A DNA stretch of 37,904 bases from Treponema sp. Lineage in GTDB: Bacteria; Spirochaetota; Spirochaetia; Treponematales; Treponemataceae. The notes under the pieces are model-generated. The model was given only the letters and a program-made list of their open reading frames with translations, was not told where the DNA came from and did not search any database. The position numbers and the translations under genes are program-made. The stretch is taken from contig JAHAZJ010000102.1 of assembly GCA_018385315.1 (NCBI GenBank), forward strand, positions 1-37,904. Reading direction: 5' to 3'. Positions 1 to 7,206 of the stretch are shown here, piece after piece. Every line of letters starts with the position of its first letter. Positions within the stretch are counted from its first letter, which is position 1.

Positions 1-242
1 GTCTTAAGATTCTTCATCAGTTGAATTTTATCAACTTCTGTCATCTTAAGTTTTTCTTCTTTGGAATTTATTCTTTCAGGAATTTGGCCTGAAGAATACC
101 ATTGCATAGCAAGTTTTCTTGCTTCGTTGTAATTGGGAGTTCCAGTACTTTTGTGATTGGATAATGAACCGTCTTCCAATCGGAACTGGACGTAATAGTT
201 ACCTCCCTGGCGACGTGTGTACAAATAATAAGGCTCAGCCAT
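1..242 (-). CDS. Tyrosine recombinase (integrase), N-terminal part only
   Basis: About 80 codons are visible from an ATG at 242-240 to the window edge. The protein starts MAEPYYLYTRRQGGNYYVQF and continues with an SxGTPNYNEARKLAMQWY stretch. This is the short beta-strand plus core-binding helix typical of the N-terminus of phage/ICE-type tyrosine recombinases (Arm/SAM-like domain); the catalytic R-H-R-Y part would lie outside the window. An AAGGTGG ribosome binding site sits about 6 nt before the ATG, which fixes the start. The gene reads away from the initiator tRNA 370 bp to its right, a usual place for an integrase of an element that targets a tRNA gene. The family call rests on N-terminal resemblance only; the catalytic residues cannot be checked here. 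Confidence 0.7.
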   Translation of the reverse strand, partial: MAEPYYLYTRRQGGNYYVQFRLEDGSLSNHKSTGTPNYNEARKLAMQWYSSGQIPERINSKEEKLKMTEVDKIQLMKNLK

Positions 243-378
243 GTAAACCACCTTAAATTACCGTTCGAAAGCCTTTCTACCAAGTCTTTCTACCTTTTAA
301 TAAGTAGTTCCACGCTGAGCCTATTCAGTGATAAGTCAGAAGTGACCTAATTCCTTATAACATATAGAATTAGCAGTT

Positions 379-396
379 TAGCGGGGGCAGGACTCG
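379..396. repeat. 18-nt copy of the 3' end of tRNA-fMet (possible att core)
   Basis: The 18 bases here are identical to 610-627, which encode the T-arm end, acceptor strand and discriminator of the initiator tRNA. Both copies have the same orientation and start 231 bp apart. A direct repeat of a tRNA 3' end next to an integrase gene is the classic footprint of integration into a tRNA. The copy is also the left end of the hairpin-rich element described separately, so it may belong to that element rather than be an att site. Confidence 0.6.
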
Positions 397-543
397 CCGT
401 TACAGTCGCAGACGTCCTGTCTGCTCCTTCCACGGCGGCTGCGTTCACTAACTGCGACGTCCTGTCGCAGTTCCCCAAAAAACGCTCCATGTTTTCGCCT
501 TTTTTGGGTCGTTCACTCCGCTTCGAGTTCTGCCCCCTTTAGC
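379..543. repeat. GC-rich hairpin mosaic with inverted ends (MITE/REP-like)
   Basis: This 165-bp non-coding block is conspicuously G+C-rich against an AT-rich background. Its ends form an imperfect inverted repeat: GGGGGCAGGACTCG at 383-396 against CGAGTTCTGCCCCC at 524-537. Inside are three hairpins: GCAGAC/GTCTGC at 408-413 and 419-424, AACTGCGAC/GTCGCAGTT at 450-458 and 464-472, and CCCAAAAAA/TTTTTTGGG at 474-482 and 500-508. The first two share the same five-base loop, GTCCT. I see no open reading frame in it. It looks like a dispersed intergenic repeat, but copy number cannot be judged from one window. The rest of the gene-free stretch 243-609 holds the integrase leader and the tRNA terminator, and I see nothing else there. 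Confidence 0.6.
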
Positions 544-574
544 AAACTTTGTTACTGAAAACTCTATTGGACAT

Positions 575-605
575 AAAAAAAGCTTCACTTATTAAGTGAA
601 GCTTT
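575..605 (-). terminator. Intrinsic terminator of tRNA-fMet
   Basis: Twelve-base arms at 579-590 and 594-605 pair perfectly around a 3-nt loop. They are followed on the minus strand by a run of T (A at 575-581). The hairpin starts 4 nt past the mature tRNA 3' end. Confidence 0.9.
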
Positions 606-609
606 CGTA

Positions 610-682
610 TAGCGGGGGCAGGACTCGAACCTGCGGCCTCCGGGTTATGAGCCCGACGAGCTGCCAACTGCTCTACCCCGCG
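610..682 (-). tRNA. Initiator tRNA-fMet (anticodon CAT)
   Basis: A full 73-nt cloverleaf without an encoded CCA. The acceptor is CGCGGGG with CCCCGCT, the D-stem GAGC/GCTC, the anticodon stem TCGGG/CCCGG, the anticodon CAT at 649-647, the variable loop 5 nt, the T-stem GCAGG/CCTGC with loop TTCGAGT, and the discriminator A. Two features mark it as initiator rather than elongator: three consecutive G-C pairs at the base of the anticodon stem (GGG/CCC), and an unpaired first acceptor position, here C1 opposite U72 (E. coli has C1-A72). It has its own promoter and terminator and appears monocistronic. Confidence 0.96.
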
Positions 683-696
683 TCGTATGTTTGGGT

Positions 697-725
697 ATAT
701 TACTCCCTTAATCAAAAAAAGTCAA
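697..725 (-). promoter_or_regulatory. Sigma-70-type promoter of tRNA-fMet
   Basis: On the minus strand, TTGACT (725-720), a 17-nt spacer and TAATAT (702-697) lie 14 nt before the tRNA 5' end. This is one of the best consensus matches in the window. Confidence 0.85.
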
Positions 726-758
726 GAGAAATTTTGTAAAATTATATAAAATATGGAA

Positions 759-1433
759 TTAATCTTCTTCTGAAGGAACTAAGGCTGTATATTTAATGCG
801 ACATTCTATAATTGCTAACAAGATTACTGGAATTGCGAACCAACGCAAATTGTTTTGGAATGCGGCAAAGAAATCATACATACCATGAAGGAAAAACGCA
901 TAAATAAAAAATTGGAACTTTGGTTTTTTATTAACTGCAGTATAAACGAATAATCCTCCTAAACCTGCACATGTCATATGGATTACATCGGAAGAAAACA
1001 ATCTTATAAAAATCTGTAAATAAAGAATTGTTCCGCCTCTGCTGTATGCAATCTGTAATTTATCCAAGAAATATACAACTGATTCAAAACATCCCAATGA
1101 AATTCCAAACATAAATGATAAAAGCATGAACTTTAATGGCTTTTCTTCTGATTTTCCAGGTAATGGCCAGATTAATAATGCTTTAAAAGCTTCTTCAATC
1201 AAACCAAAGATTATAAGTGATTTCAGTAAAGAATGGATAACTGGATTTATAGAAATTGTTTTTGGTGTAGGAATCCAGAATTGTAAAAATGATATTGGCA
1301 GAATTGCTACTAAACCCAGCATAATTGCTGCAAATAAATGAATTGCTTTAATTTCAAATTTCTTAAAAATCAGAAAACAGAAAATTACAGGAATAAAACA
1401 TATTAAAATTGGAAGAATTATTTGAAAAATCAT
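759..1433 (-). CDS. PrsW-family intramembrane glutamic protease
   Basis: A 224-residue polytopic membrane protein. It carries the hallmarks of PrsW/CPBP-like membrane proteases: E80-E81-x-x-K84, a GxxFE motif ending at E117, H152 in a transmembrane helix, and H183-x3-D187 (HGMYD). In Bacillus, PrsW cuts an anti-sigma factor in the membrane; the substrate here is unknown. The ATG at 1433 has an AGAGG site 6 nt upstream. It is the last gene of an apparent nifU-slyD-prsW operon, 35 bp after slyD. The family call is strong; the physiological role is not visible. Confidence 0.8.
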   Translation of the reverse strand: MIFQIILPILICFIPVIFCFLIFKKFEIKAIHLFAAIMLGLVAILPISFLQFWIPTPKTISINPVIHSLLKSLIIFGLIEEAFKALLIWPLPGKSEEKPLKFMLLSFMFGISLGCFESVVYFLDKLQIAYSRGGTILYLQIFIRLFSSDVIHMTCAGLGGLFVYTAVNKKPKFQFFIYAFFLHGMYDFFAAFQNNLRWFAIPVILLAIIECRIKYTALVPSEED

Positions 1434-1468
1434 TTATTACCTCTGATTAAAGCAATTCATTTTTTTGA

Positions 1469-2050
1469 TTATTTATGGCAGTTGCAATCTCCATCACAGC
1501 CACCATCGCAATTACAGTCTCCGCCGCAATCACCACCACAGTCACCGCCGCAGTTGCCACCGCATCCGCCTCCACAGCCACATCCGCAGCCACCTGAAAG
1601 CATTTGTTGTTTTTCTTCTTCTGATAATTCGCGAACTTCAACAACTTCAACATCAAAGTGCAATACTTTTCCAGCCAGTTCATGATTTCCATCAATAGTA
1701 ATGTTATCACCTTCAACTTTTGTAACACGAACAATTGTTGGTCCAGCTGGAGTCGATACCTGAAACTGCATTCCAATTTCAATATCACCAGGAAGATCAA
1801 ATCGTTCTCTTGATAATGTTGCAATTAGTCTTTCATCGTATACGCCATAACCTTCTTCTGGTTGTATTACAGCCTTAAATTTATCTCCTGCTGATTTTCC
1901 TTCAAGTTCTTTTTCCAGACCTGGAATTAAATATCCGTTACCATGAATATAAGCTAAAGGATTTCCACCTGCAGATGAATCTATTTCAACTCCATTATCA
2001 TCCTTTAATGTATAATGGATTGCAACCATTTTATCTTTTTCAATTACCAT
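1469..2050 (-). CDS. slyD: SlyD-type FKBP prolyl isomerase with Cys-only tail
   Basis: A 193-residue protein of the FKBP/SlyD family: peptidyl-prolyl isomerase and chaperone, usually linked to nickel delivery. The FKBP core occupies residues 1-70 and 120-140, with the SlyD insert-in-flap domain between them and the GNHELAGKVLHF signature at 121-132. The last 40 residues are a GGDC-type tail with 12 cysteines (155 to 191) and only one histidine. E. coli SlyD's tail mixes His, Cys and acidic residues. The ATG at 2050 overlaps the 3' end of the nifU-like gene by 7 nt (ATGGTAA), with GGGAGA about 9 nt before it inside that gene, so translation is probably coupled. Confidence 0.9.
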   Translation of the reverse strand: MVIEKDKMVAIHYTLKDDNGVEIDSSAGGNPLAYIHGNGYLIPGLEKELEGKSAGDKFKAVIQPEEGYGVYDERLIATLSRERFDLPGDIEIGMQFQVSTPAGPTIVRVTKVEGDNITIDGNHELAGKVLHFDVEVVEVRELSEEEKQQMLSGGCGCGCGGGCGGNCGGDCGGDCGGDCNCDGGCDGDCNCHK

Positions 2051-2313
2051 TGCATGTCTCCCTGTTCTGGTGCATTATCCTGTACAACTTCTGTGATTTC
2101 TGGACATGCATCTTTTATATATCTTTCAATTCCCATTTTAAGTGTCATTGTAGCCATTGGACATCCGCCACAGGCACCTGTAAGATTCAAGTGAACCTTC
2201 ATATCATCATCAATACCAACAAATTCTGCATCTCCACCATCAGCTTGTAACTGTGGACGGAACATTTCCAATGCTTCTAAAACTAAATCTGTAATTTTCT
2301 GATCAACTGCCAT
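2044..2313 (-). CDS. NifU C-terminal-type Fe-S scaffold protein
   Basis: An 89-residue protein consisting solely of the NifU C-terminal (Nfu) domain, with the scaffold motif C48-G-G-C51 followed by PMATMTLK. Such proteins assemble or carry a [4Fe-4S] cluster for delivery to apo-enzymes. TGGAGGAATAAA before the ATG is a near-ideal ribosome binding site. It is first in a three-gene operon with slyD (7-nt overlap) and the PrsW-like gene. Pairing an Fe-S carrier with a Cys-rich SlyD suggests a shared metal-handling role, which is inference. Confidence 0.9.
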   Translation of the reverse strand: MAVDQKITDLVLEALEMFRPQLQADGGDAEFVGIDDDMKVHLNLTGACGGCPMATMTLKMGIERYIKDACPEITEVVQDNAPEQGDMQW

Positions 2314-2349
2314 TTTATTCCTCCAAAATATACCTAATAAGGATAATAT

Positions 2350-2358
2350 ATTATAACA
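2350..2358 (-). promoter_or_regulatory. Extended -10 promoter of the nifU-like operon
   Basis: The minus strand reads TGTTATAAT, an extended -10 element, about 37 nt before the nifU-like ATG. No convincing -35 box is seen, which extended -10 promoters tolerate. Confidence 0.55.
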
Positions 2359-2383
2359 AAAAAGTCATTGAATATGATGATAA

Positions 2384-4114
2384 TTAATCATCTAACTTTT
2401 CTAGCTTTCTATTTAAATTAATGATTTGTGCATGTAAATAATGATCGACTATATTTTTTTCTAGAATGCCAAGTGGTTCACCATTTGCATCAATGATAGG
2501 AATAGCATCAGTATCGTAATCTTCAAATAGTTTGTAGGCTTCTGGGAGCAGGGTAGAAGGTTTACAAGTTATTGCAGGTGTATCCATTACATCCATTGCA
2601 AGCATAGATTCTGCAAAATCTCCAATTTGCATTACTTCTTTTAAGTGTTCAAGAGAAATAATACCCGCAAGATTTCCATCATTTCCTTTTACAACATAGT
2701 TTAAATTTTGATTGTGGCTAAATGAATTTAATATAGTGAAAAGGCTGTCTGTTTCCATAACAATTGCTGGGGATTCTGAATCGCAAATATGATTTTTGCC
2801 CCATGTTACATCATTTACTCTGGAATTCTTCTTAATATCTTCAACGGTAACGTTTAATCCACATTCTCCCGCTTTTGTTACACCTATTTTTACAAAAATT
2901 GGACCAATCAATTGAACTATAAAAGTGGTTGCTGTAATGATTAAAAGGATTTGTGGACCAATGGAATCTGGAAAATCGTTTCCTGCAGCAATTGAAAGAC
3001 CTATTGCTACTCCGGCCTGACTTAATAGACAATAAGGCAGATATTTTTGAACTGTTTTTGGTGCTTTTGTAAGCCATGCTCCTAAACTTGAGCCAATGGA
3101 TTTTCCCAATGTTCTTGCCAAAACATATATTATGGCAATTATTCCTAAAAAAGGTGTGATAATCCATATATTTAGTTTTGCTCCAACTAAAACAAAGAAC
3201 AAAACATAAACTGGTGGTGTGAATTTTTCAATGGTATTAAATAGAGGGGTAGCTTTTGTTTTTGAAAAATTTGCTGCAAATGCTCCAATAGACATGGCTG
3301 CAAGAATATTATCAAGATTAAAAATTTGAGAAAAGCCTGTACATAAAAATAAAGCGCCTAATGTAAGTGAAAGTAAACGACTTTCTTTATTTATTAGTTT
3401 TTTGGAAAAGAATTCAACTATGAACCCAAATAAACAGCCCAAGGCAATTGAACCAAATATATCTTTAAAAATATTCAGTAACTGAATTCCAAAAGGAAGG
3501 CTTTTTCCGCCAATAATTGGGCTAACTATTGTTGAAGCAATTGTATATAAAACCAGAGCAACTGCATCATCCATTGCAACTATACCGTAAACTGTTGTAG
3601 TTAATGGTCCTCTTGTTCTATATTCTACAAGAACATCTGTTGTAGCGGCCGGTGCTGTTGCAGAACAGATTGCACCTAAAATAAGTCCTAAAGACATTGA
3701 GCGGGCAAAGTCTTTTGTTACTGCATAATTAATTACGGTAACAAGAGTACAAACCACAATGGCAGGTGTAATTGCTTCAAAAAGTAAAATACTAACAAAC
3801 TGTTTTCCATATTTCTTTATGGTTTGACATTTTAGTTCTCCACCTACAAGAAATCCTATAAAAGAAAGTGCAATTGTGCTTACACTATCCAGGGCAGAAA
3901 TAACTCTTGGCTCAATAACATGAAATCCTGAAGCACCAAGAAAAATTCCAATAACAATGTATCCTACTACCTGTGGTATTTTTAATTTTTGAAAAAGCCA
4001 TCCGCCTAAAGTTCCGGCAAAAATTATCAGTCCTAGCATCAGAACAAACTTTGTTGTTTCTAATTGTCCAAAGTGCATAAACTGAGGTAAAAGGTGAGCT
4101 AAAGGGTTATCCAT
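2384..4114 (-). CDS. CPA2-type cation:proton antiporter with C-terminal CBS pair
   Basis: A 576-residue protein. Residues 1-410 form a Na+/H+ exchanger (Kef/CPA2-like) fold of about 12 membrane segments. The motif SATAPAATTD at 151-160 and the paired acids in MDDA at 181-184 match the ion-binding core of this family. Residues about 450-560 resemble two CBS domains (VMETDSLF... and MDVMDTPAIT...), which commonly sense adenine nucleotides or ionic strength. The ATG at 4114 is preceded by GAGGAAAAT. The gene follows the lytic transglycosylase by 13 nt and ends the minus-strand envelope operon. The transported ion (Na+ or K+) cannot be read from sequence. Confidence 0.85.
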   Translation of the reverse strand: MDNPLAHLLPQFMHFGQLETTKFVLMLGLIIFAGTLGGWLFQKLKIPQVVGYIVIGIFLGASGFHVIEPRVISALDSVSTIALSFIGFLVGGELKCQTIKKYGKQFVSILLFEAITPAIVVCTLVTVINYAVTKDFARSMSLGLILGAICSATAPAATTDVLVEYRTRGPLTTTVYGIVAMDDAVALVLYTIASTIVSPIIGGKSLPFGIQLLNIFKDIFGSIALGCLFGFIVEFFSKKLINKESRLLSLTLGALFLCTGFSQIFNLDNILAAMSIGAFAANFSKTKATPLFNTIEKFTPPVYVLFFVLVGAKLNIWIITPFLGIIAIIYVLARTLGKSIGSSLGAWLTKAPKTVQKYLPYCLLSQAGVAIGLSIAAGNDFPDSIGPQILLIITATTFIVQLIGPIFVKIGVTKAGECGLNVTVEDIKKNSRVNDVTWGKNHICDSESPAIVMETDSLFTILNSFSHNQNLNYVVKGNDGNLAGIISLEHLKEVMQIGDFAESMLAMDVMDTPAITCKPSTLLPEAYKLFEDYDTDAIPIIDANGEPLGILEKNIVDHYLHAQIINLNRKLEKLDD

Positions 4115-4127
4115 ATTTTCCTCATTT

Positions 4128-6257
4128 TTAATATATAAAAGACTCTACAATATCTTTAAAAGAACGTTTTTCTTGGGATTTTGTCTCATCAAAGTAAAGC
4201 CATTCATAGTAAAGTGAAGCGGATACAAGCTTTCGTCCATATTCACGAGTTTCGCTATATGGAAGTGTTTCCAGGAAAAGATCTCCAGGCATATTTTTCT
4301 TTTTTCCAAATTCTACCATGGAACTAGAAAGCCATCTTCTTACTCTTGTTATTCCTGCATTATATGAAAACAATGCTTGTAACGCCGAGCCATCACATCT
4401 GGTAATTAATTCGCTTATATAATATGTGCCAAATCTGATATTTGTTTCCGCATCAAGAAGTGAAAAATCTTTAACTTTTAGTTTTGCAGCAATATCATTC
4501 CCTGTTAATTGCATTAGCTGAGTAAGTCCCACGGCTCCAGCTGTACTTTCAACATCTTCATCAAAAAAACTTTCGCTGCGAATTAATGCATAAATCAGGT
4601 TTTCGTCTACTTCGTATTCAGAGGCATACTTTGTAACTAAATCAGAATAAAATCTAGGATAAATTAGTTTTAATTCTTCTTTTTCCAAAAATTTTGTAGT
4701 GATATTTGCAGAACGGGCAGAAATTCTAATACTTAAAGGATAATAATCATGATCCCATTCTCCACAATCATGTAAAAACTGAGCCAGTTCCATGGAAACT
4801 TCTGTAGAAACTCCCAGTTTATATAATTTTTGCCACTCTGGATAAATCTTTTCAGGATAACCAAAATATTTGTAGCCCAAAAGAAGATTTTCCGCACTTT
4901 TATTTACAGGGATATCTTTGTTATCTGCATAAACACAAAGTATGCGGGCCATTTCATCATCAGAATATCCAAGTCTATATGCTGCAAGAATTTTATAATA
5001 AGGATTAATTCCACAATTCAAGGCACGGGTAAAGGCTCTTTCAATTTCTATATCTGTATCTTTCCCTTTTTTGATATAACCTTCTTGTAAAAGGCGGCCA
5101 TAAATATATGCAATTTTTGCAGTTGTTTCGTTTGATGCGTATCCATCAATCTGGTCTAAAAGTGTTCCAAAATATTTCCAGTTTCCGTTTACCATCAAAG
5201 ATGGAATCATTGTATCGAACAAATCATCAAAATATTCTGGATCAGACCACTGTGAAGCATAAGTACTAATATTTTTAATTGTATCTGTATAAGACTGATT
5301 AATTTTTACTTGCAGCAAATACCACAAAGCATCGTCTTTCTGGCTATCATTTTTGGCATTTTGAATTGCTGTTTCAAAACAATTAATTGTCTGACTATAA
5401 TGATCATCCAGCTTGCTGTAAAAGCGACCTGCATAAAACCAGAAATAAAATGCAGAATCAAAATTACTGTATTCCTGAGCTAATTCTGTAAAAAGGTTTC
5501 CATTTTTAAGATAATTGTTGCTGCCATATAAATATGCCTTGCCAATATCTGAAATTAATAAAGGATAAGGCTCTGTATGGGCTTTATCAAAAAGTTCAAA
5601 TAAAGTTTGTGCTTTTTCCAGACATAAAGAATAATCTTTCTTGTATAAATCAATTCTGTATGTAATTAAAAACTGATGAAGAGAATATTCTTTTTCTGAT
5701 TCTGGTAATTCTGCAGAATAGGTGTCTCTATAAAACGTATAATGATAATCAGATATTTTTCTTGAAATGAACCATTTAAAAACTTCGGATTTATAATGTT
5801 TTGATCCAGTTTTTTCCATAGCTTCCATTCTGATTTTTAAAAGTTCATTATCACTTTCAGAAAGATCCAGATTATTTGTTAATTCTATAACTTTATTATA
5901 TTCTTTTGCGTCATAAAATTGTTTTGCGGCAATTAAGTAGGACTCTTCATCTGGAAACATGTCTATAAGATTTTGGCATGCTTTGATTTTTTCCTGGAGG
6001 GAACCCATTGTTGTAAGATATTCGGCACTTTTTTTTGCACAAAAGTAAGTTCCGTTTTTCATACAACTCTGGAATTTCTGTCTTGCCTGATTTTCTTTTT
6101 CATCATTCAGTAATTGAAGTCCTAAAAAATAATCTGTATCTGGACCAAAAACTTCCTGAGGTGAATTTACCTGTGGTTCTGATGCAGAGCAGGAAGAGAT
6201 AAAAAGGATAAAAAATATTGAAGAAATAGTGTTTACAAGTTTTTTCGAAATTTTCAA
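4128..6257 (-). CDS. Lipoprotein lytic murein transglycosylase (Slt type), TTG start
   Basis: A 709-residue protein that should cleave peptidoglycan glycan strands to 1,6-anhydro-muropeptides. It has a lipoprotein signal with lipobox ISSC (C23), a long alpha-helical TPR-like superhelix at about 40-520, then a GH23 SLT domain at about 535-690. The catalytic glutamate is E562 in IRSESFF, with supporting motifs GLTQLM (577-582) and YNAG (632-635). The start is TTG at 6257: an in-frame TAA immediately precedes it and no ATG occurs before the signal peptide, while AGGA lies 10 nt upstream. It sits between the LysM fusion gene (12-nt gap) and the antiporter (13-nt gap), consistent with joint cell-wall work. 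Confidence 0.92.
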   Translation of the reverse strand: MKISKKLVNTISSIFFILFISSCSASEPQVNSPQEVFGPDTDYFLGLQLLNDEKENQARQKFQSCMKNGTYFCAKKSAEYLTTMGSLQEKIKACQNLIDMFPDEESYLIAAKQFYDAKEYNKVIELTNNLDLSESDNELLKIRMEAMEKTGSKHYKSEVFKWFISRKISDYHYTFYRDTYSAELPESEKEYSLHQFLITYRIDLYKKDYSLCLEKAQTLFELFDKAHTEPYPLLISDIGKAYLYGSNNYLKNGNLFTELAQEYSNFDSAFYFWFYAGRFYSKLDDHYSQTINCFETAIQNAKNDSQKDDALWYLLQVKINQSYTDTIKNISTYASQWSDPEYFDDLFDTMIPSLMVNGNWKYFGTLLDQIDGYASNETTAKIAYIYGRLLQEGYIKKGKDTDIEIERAFTRALNCGINPYYKILAAYRLGYSDDEMARILCVYADNKDIPVNKSAENLLLGYKYFGYPEKIYPEWQKLYKLGVSTEVSMELAQFLHDCGEWDHDYYPLSIRISARSANITTKFLEKEELKLIYPRFYSDLVTKYASEYEVDENLIYALIRSESFFDEDVESTAGAVGLTQLMQLTGNDIAAKLKVKDFSLLDAETNIRFGTYYISELITRCDGSALQALFSYNAGITRVRRWLSSSMVEFGKKKNMPGDLFLETLPYSETREYGRKLVSASLYYEWLYFDETKSQEKRSFKDIVESFIY

Positions 6258-6269
6258 TTATGTAAAATC

Positions 6270-7196
6270 CTAAAGTGCTGGAATGGTTATTACAGTTCCA
6301 GAAATAATGTGATCGGGATTTTTAATACCATTAAAATTTGAAATCTTTTTATATTTCCAAGGGTTTTTATAATAAGTTTCTGCAATATCCCAAAGTGTGT
6401 CGCCCCATTTAATTTTGTATTGTACATTTGAAGTTTGAACTTTTTGAGTTACTGCCGGTTCAACGGTTTGTGCATCTTTAATAACCAGAATTTCATTTTC
6501 TTTTGCTTCTGGAGCTTTGGGAATTTCGTTTGTTTCCTGTTCTACAATTGCAACAGAGTTATCCTCTTTTGCAGCTGCATCTGAACGATTTTTTTTGATG
6601 CTTGAACTTATTGGAATAAAGAGAAGCAGAACTAAAGTTGCAAGGATACAAATAATTGCACAGCAGACACAAATCCAAACAGAAATTTTAGATTTTTTTG
6701 GAAGATTTTCTTCGTGATATGCGGAATCTCCCATTTCTGTTTCACTATCATATAGCCCTTGAAAATTTAAGGGATTATCCTCACTTGAGCCGCTTGGAAT
6801 AAAAATTGGTTCAGGATCTGAATCCTCTTCGATTGTATAGTCATCTGGAGTTTCCAATTCTTCTGGAGTACGGGAAATTAATGGAATTGTTGAATCGCTT
6901 CTTGCACCTGTTTCTGGATCCGAAATATGTGCTTCTAACTGATTGTTTTCATCTAAGGTGATTGAAAAAGAAAGGTTAGGTTCACCATTTTTATGTTCAT
7001 TAAGATTTTCAATTTTGAGAGTATCAATATATTCAGCATCATCCATGGAACCTGATTCAGAACGGAATAAATCAACCATAACGCAAGTCTGATTATTATT
7101 TGCGGTTGTGAGATTAAGATTTTTTGTTTCTGGAGTTCCCTCTTCCAAAACAGGAAAGAAACTACCATCTGCTAGTTTGATACCTATCTTTTTCAT
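6270..7196 (-). CDS. Hsp70-SBD-like / transmembrane / LysM fusion protein
   Basis: A 308-residue protein with an unusual domain order. Residues 1-105 resemble the beta-sandwich substrate-binding domain of DnaK: TTANNNQT at 30-37 matches DnaK's STAEDNQS, and PNLSFSITLDENNQL followed by DPETG matches PQIEVTFDIDADGIL and its downstream loop. There is no ATPase domain. An acidic linker (106-165), one membrane helix (171-197), a spacer and a C-terminal LysM domain (about 259-306, WGDTLWDIAETYY) follow. The expected topology is peptide-binding domain in the cytoplasm and peptidoglycan binding in the periplasm. The gene starts 10 nt after the preceding stop with no clear ribosome binding site, so coupled translation is likely. 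The LysM and TM calls are secure; the Hsp70-like domain is a by-eye alignment. Confidence 0.8.
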   Translation of the reverse strand: MKKIGIKLADGSFFPVLEEGTPETKNLNLTTANNNQTCVMVDLFRSESGSMDDAEYIDTLKIENLNEHKNGEPNLSFSITLDENNQLEAHISDPETGARSDSTIPLISRTPEELETPDDYTIEEDSDPEPIFIPSGSSEDNPLNFQGLYDSETEMGDSAYHEENLPKKSKISVWICVCCAIICILATLVLLLFIPISSSIKKNRSDAAAKEDNSVAIVEQETNEIPKAPEAKENEILVIKDAQTVEPAVTQKVQTSNVQYKIKWGDTLWDIAETYYKNPWKYKKISNFNGIKNPDHIISGTVITIPAL

Positions 7197-7206
7197 ATCT
7201 ATTATT

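Noticed and set aside
68..283. A 71-codon minus-strand frame overlapping the integrase start
   Set aside because: It is out of frame with the integrase N-terminus, which has the ribosome binding site and a recognisable N-terminal domain.
379..543. Integron attC site
   Set aside because: The paired hairpins invited this reading, but I cannot find the R''/R' core pairs (RYYYAAC/GTTRRRY) in the needed arrangement, and no integron cassette pattern surrounds it.
1422..1824. Pro-, His- and Ser-rich or Ala/Val-rich frames across the slyD tail on both strands
   Set aside because: They are frame-shifted or antisense readings of the GGDC-coding repeats. The SlyD frame alone has family motifs and a start coupled to the nifU-like gene.
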